A stretch of 64,000 nt of DNA from JAUIAI01 sp963732405 (GTDB taxonomy: Bacteria; Pseudomonadota; Gammaproteobacteria; Burkholderiales; Burkholderiaceae_E), in the NCBI GenBank assembly GCA_963732405.1, contig CAVSZG010000001.1, positions 434,001 through 498,000 on the forward strand, written 5' to 3'. Each line of letters begins with the position of its first letter. Position 1 is the first letter of the stretch. This document shows positions 61,924 to 64,000 of this stretch, piece by piece. The notes beneath the pieces are model-generated. The model was not told the DNA's origin and searched no databases. It saw nothing but the letters and a program-made list of their open reading frames with translations. The position numbers and the translations under genes are program-made.

Positions 61924-62911
61924 AGTCGTGCTCGACCAGGTCACCAGGCGCTTTGGCGACAACCTGGCGCTCGACGCCCTGAGTCTGACCGTCCCCGACG
62001 GTGCCTTCGTCGTGCTGCTCGGCCCGACCGGGGCCGGCAAGACAACCACCCTGCGGCTCATCGCCGGCCTCGATCAACCCGATGTCGGTGACGTCCGGAT
62101 TGATGGCCAGAGCATGCGAGGCGCGAGCCCGGCGCAGCGCAATGTCGCGATGGTCTTTCAGCAGTATTCGTTGTATCCCCATCTGACCGTGCGACAGAAT
62201 CTGGCGTTTCCGCTGCGCAGTCCGCTATCCACATTGAGCCCGATGCAGATCGGGCAACGTGTCAATGAGGTCGCGCAGATCCTGCAGATTCACCACAAGC
62301 TGGACAACAAGGCCACCCGGTTGTCCGGTGGAGAAATGCAACGGGTGTCGATCGGCCGCGCTCTGGTCAGAAATCCATCGATCTATCTCATGGATGAACC
62401 CTTGTCCTCGCTGGATGCCAAACTGCGGGCTGATCTGCGGATCGAGCTCAAGGCGATCCACGCCAACTCGGGCGCGACCTTGTTGTATGTCACCCATGAT
62501 CAGACCGAGGCCATGACCATGGCGACTCATATCGGCGTGCTCGAGCAGGGTCGGCTGACCCAGTTCGGTTCGCCGCGTGACATCTACGAGAATCCGGTGA
62601 GCGTGTCGGCCGCCAGTCGGCTGGGCCAGCCCAGAATCAATCTGCTGCCGGCCGATCTGTTCGGTCCTGCTCCATCCGGCGCCCACACGATCGGACTGCG
62701 ACCCGAACAGATCCGGCAAGGTCAGGGTCAGGCGTCAACGGTGACCCGTGTCGAACATCTGGGTGATCAGACCCGGCTTCACTTGTCGTTCAAGCAACAT
62801 GACATCATCACGGTCACGGATGCGCACACTCCGTTGGTCGCGGGCGATGTCGTCAGCATCAACCCCGACCGGCCGTTCTACTTCGATGCGAACGGTGCCC
62901 GGATAACCTAA
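61916..62911 (+). CDS. ABC transporter ATPase 2 (UgpC/MalK type)
   Basis: The product is 331 residues from ATG 61916, preceded by GGGAGG. Walker A is GPTGAGKT, the signature LSGGEMQRVSIGRA, Walker B IYLMDEPLSSLD and the switch His is in YVTHDQTEAM. The TOBE part is shorter than in ATPase 1 (AHTIGLRPEQIRQGQG). Two different MalK-type ATPases in one operon is unusual for sugar transporters and recalls glycerol transporter GlpS/GlpT. The start overlaps the end of ATPase 1. Confidence 0.92.
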   Translation: MAEVVLDQVTRRFGDNLALDALSLTVPDGAFVVLLGPTGAGKTTTLRLIAGLDQPDVGDVRIDGQSMRGASPAQRNVAMVFQQYSLYPHLTVRQNLAFPLRSPLSTLSPMQIGQRVNEVAQILQIHHKLDNKATRLSGGEMQRVSIGRALVRNPSIYLMDEPLSSLDAKLRADLRIELKAIHANSGATLLYVTHDQTEAMTMATHIGVLEQGRLTQFGSPRDIYENPVSVSAASRLGQPRINLLPADLFGPAPSGAHTIGLRPEQIRQGQGQASTVTRVEHLGDQTRLHLSFKQHDIITVTDAHTPLVAGDVVSINPDRPFYFDANGARIT

Positions 62912-62925
62912 TCGGAGTGGCTCGC

Positions 62926-64000
62926 ATGGCTCAGTTCATCAACCGCAGGGAAAGTCTCGTCACCGAAGCCATTGATGGCCTGGTCGCCGCTTCGGGTGGC
63001 CGGCTCGCACGGCTGGACGGTTATCCGCACATCCGCGTCGTGGTTCGTAACGACTGGGACAAATCGCGCGTGGCCCTGGTGTCGGGCGGCGGATCCGGCC
63101 ACGAGCCTTCCCATGCCGGCTTTGTCGGCGAGGGAATGCTCACGGCGGCCGTCTGCGGCGACGTATTCGCCTCGCCGAGCGTGGACGCGGTGCTTGCCGG
63201 CATTCTGGCCGTGACGGGTTCGCCGGGCTGCCTGCTCATCGTGAAGAACTACACGGGCGACCGGCTCAACTTCGGCCTGGCGGCCGAGCGGGCCAAGGCC
63301 TTTGGTCGGCGCGTCGAGATCGTCATTGTCGACGACGATATCGCCCTGCCCGATCTGCCCCAGGCACGCGGCCTCGCCGGCACCTTGTTCGTGCACAAAT
63401 TGGCGGGTGCCATGGCGCAGAATGGCGCCGATCTGGCGACGATTGCGGCGGCCGCCCGGCGCGTCATCACGCGCACACGCAGCATCGGCATGTCGCTGGA
63501 TACCTGCACGATTCCCGGCTCACCCAAAGAAGCGCGCATTCCCGAGGGCATGGCGGAATTGGGCCTGGGCATCCATGGCGAGGCCGGCGTCGATCAGGTG
63601 AGGTTCGAAGGAGCTCGCCAGGCCATCGCGGCCGTGTCCGACAAGCTGCTCGCCACCATGTCCGATGCGCCCCATGTGGCCTTGCTGAACAATCTGGGGG
63701 GTGCCTCGGTGCTCGAGATGGCGGTATTGCTCAACGAGCTCAGGCTGGCACCGATCGGCGCGCGAATCACGAGGCTGATCGGCCCCGCCGCGATGATGAC
63801 CTCGCTGGACATGCGCGGTTTCTCGATCTCGGTCCTGCCAGCCCGGGCCGACGAAATCACCTTGCTCGAACAACCGACCGCGCTGTCGGCCTGGCCTGGT
63901 GTGTCGATGCTGACCGAGGTCACCCGACAGGCCCTGCCCGACGGGCTGGCGCCGATCACACCGATTGCGTCGGCCCATCAGCCCACGCGCGACTTTCTGA
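62926..64000 (+). CDS. dhaK: dihydroxyacetone kinase, DhaK domain, cut by window edge
   Basis: 358 codons are visible from ATG 62926 (CGGAG upstream) and the frame is open at the window end. The start reads ESLVTEAIDGLVAASGGRLA, then VALVSGGGSGHEPSHAGFVG and AVCGDVFASPS, the DhaK fold. His217 in GLGIHGEAG is the residue that binds dihydroxyacetone covalently. A single-chain ATP-dependent kinase would continue with a DhaL domain beyond the window. It ends the visible ABC operon and would phosphorylate dihydroxyacetone or a related triose or four-carbon sugar from the imported compound. Confidence 0.9.
   Translation, partial: MAQFINRRESLVTEAIDGLVAASGGRLARLDGYPHIRVVVRNDWDKSRVALVSGGGSGHEPSHAGFVGEGMLTAAVCGDVFASPSVDAVLAGILAVTGSPGCLLIVKNYTGDRLNFGLAAERAKAFGRRVEIVIVDDDIALPDLPQARGLAGTLFVHKLAGAMAQNGADLATIAAAARRVITRTRSIGMSLDTCTIPGSPKEARIPEGMAELGLGIHGEAGVDQVRFEGARQAIAAVSDKLLATMSDAPHVALLNNLGGASVLEMAVLLNELRLAPIGARITRLIGPAAMMTSLDMRGFSISVLPARADEITLLEQPTALSAWPGVSMLTEVTRQALPDGLAPITPIASAHQPTRDFL

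Overview
The window is about 64 kb of GC-rich proteobacterial chromosome, most likely from a betaproteobacterium of the order Burkholderiales. The reasons are a DUF1631 gene, Bug/TctABC transport, a Comamonadaceae-like proA remnant and dense 4-bp start/stop overlaps. No rRNA, tRNA or CRISPR array was seen. All calls come from reading the sequence; no database search was run.

Layout. (1) 1-3287: a DUF1631 gene cut by the window edge and a trans-3-hydroxy-L-proline dehydratase, both on minus. (2) 3191-16970: an accessory island of about 13.4 kb between two diverged direct repeats of about 330 bp. Each repeat spans the amidase / hydroxyproline-dehydratase junction, so the left copy keeps an intact dehydratase and a broken amidase, and the right copy the reverse. 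Inside are two IS91-type end fragments, gene scraps (aldehyde dehydrogenase, proA, MFS transporter, VOC protein, serine recombinase, a SctU/FlhB-type export-switch remnant), an HxlR regulator with a methyltransferase, LysR and NTF2-like genes, a metallo-hydrolase lipoprotein, and two AbiE type IV toxin-antitoxin loci, one with an inactivated toxin and one intact. (3) 16744-29452: a long minus-strand operon that looks like an amide uptake and hydrolysis system. In transcription order it has an AmiC-like sensor without signal peptide, a flotillin-like SPFH protein, an FmdD/UrtA-type binding protein, two LivH/LivM permeases, a LivG/UrtD ATPase, a fusion of a LivF/UrtE ATPase to a complete amidase, an acyl-CoA synthetase and a second amidase. 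A MarR gene is divergent to it.

(4) 30.3-39 kb: a hypothetical protein, two large lipoproteins (one beta-propeller-like, one with Ig-like repeats and a proline-rich hinge) and a decayed IS1634-type transposase. (5) 39-46.1 kb: an exported caspase-like protease with a propeller N-terminus, a Tat-exported metallo-hydrolase, a VOC protein, a YcaQ/AlkX-like glycosylase candidate and an unknown protein. (6) 46.1-54.1 kb: tctCBA divergent from a fumarate reductase/succinate dehydrogenase-like four-subunit set and a two-subunit Fe-S hydratase, which together suggest uptake and oxidation/hydration of a dicarboxylate-like acid. (7) 54.2-55.6 kb: a cupin and a lipoprotein with a 15-bp tandem repeat. 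(8) 56.0-64.0 kb: a LacI regulator divergent from a carbohydrate/polyol ABC transporter (binding protein, two permeases, small membrane protein, two different ATPases) followed by a dihydroxyacetone kinase that runs off the window. Two matching dyads in the intergenic region are likely LacI operators.

The strongest candidates for something undescribed are the ATPase-amidase fusion inside the sensor/flotillin/transporter operon, and the island whose flanking repeats would rebuild an amidase-dehydratase gene pair on excision.
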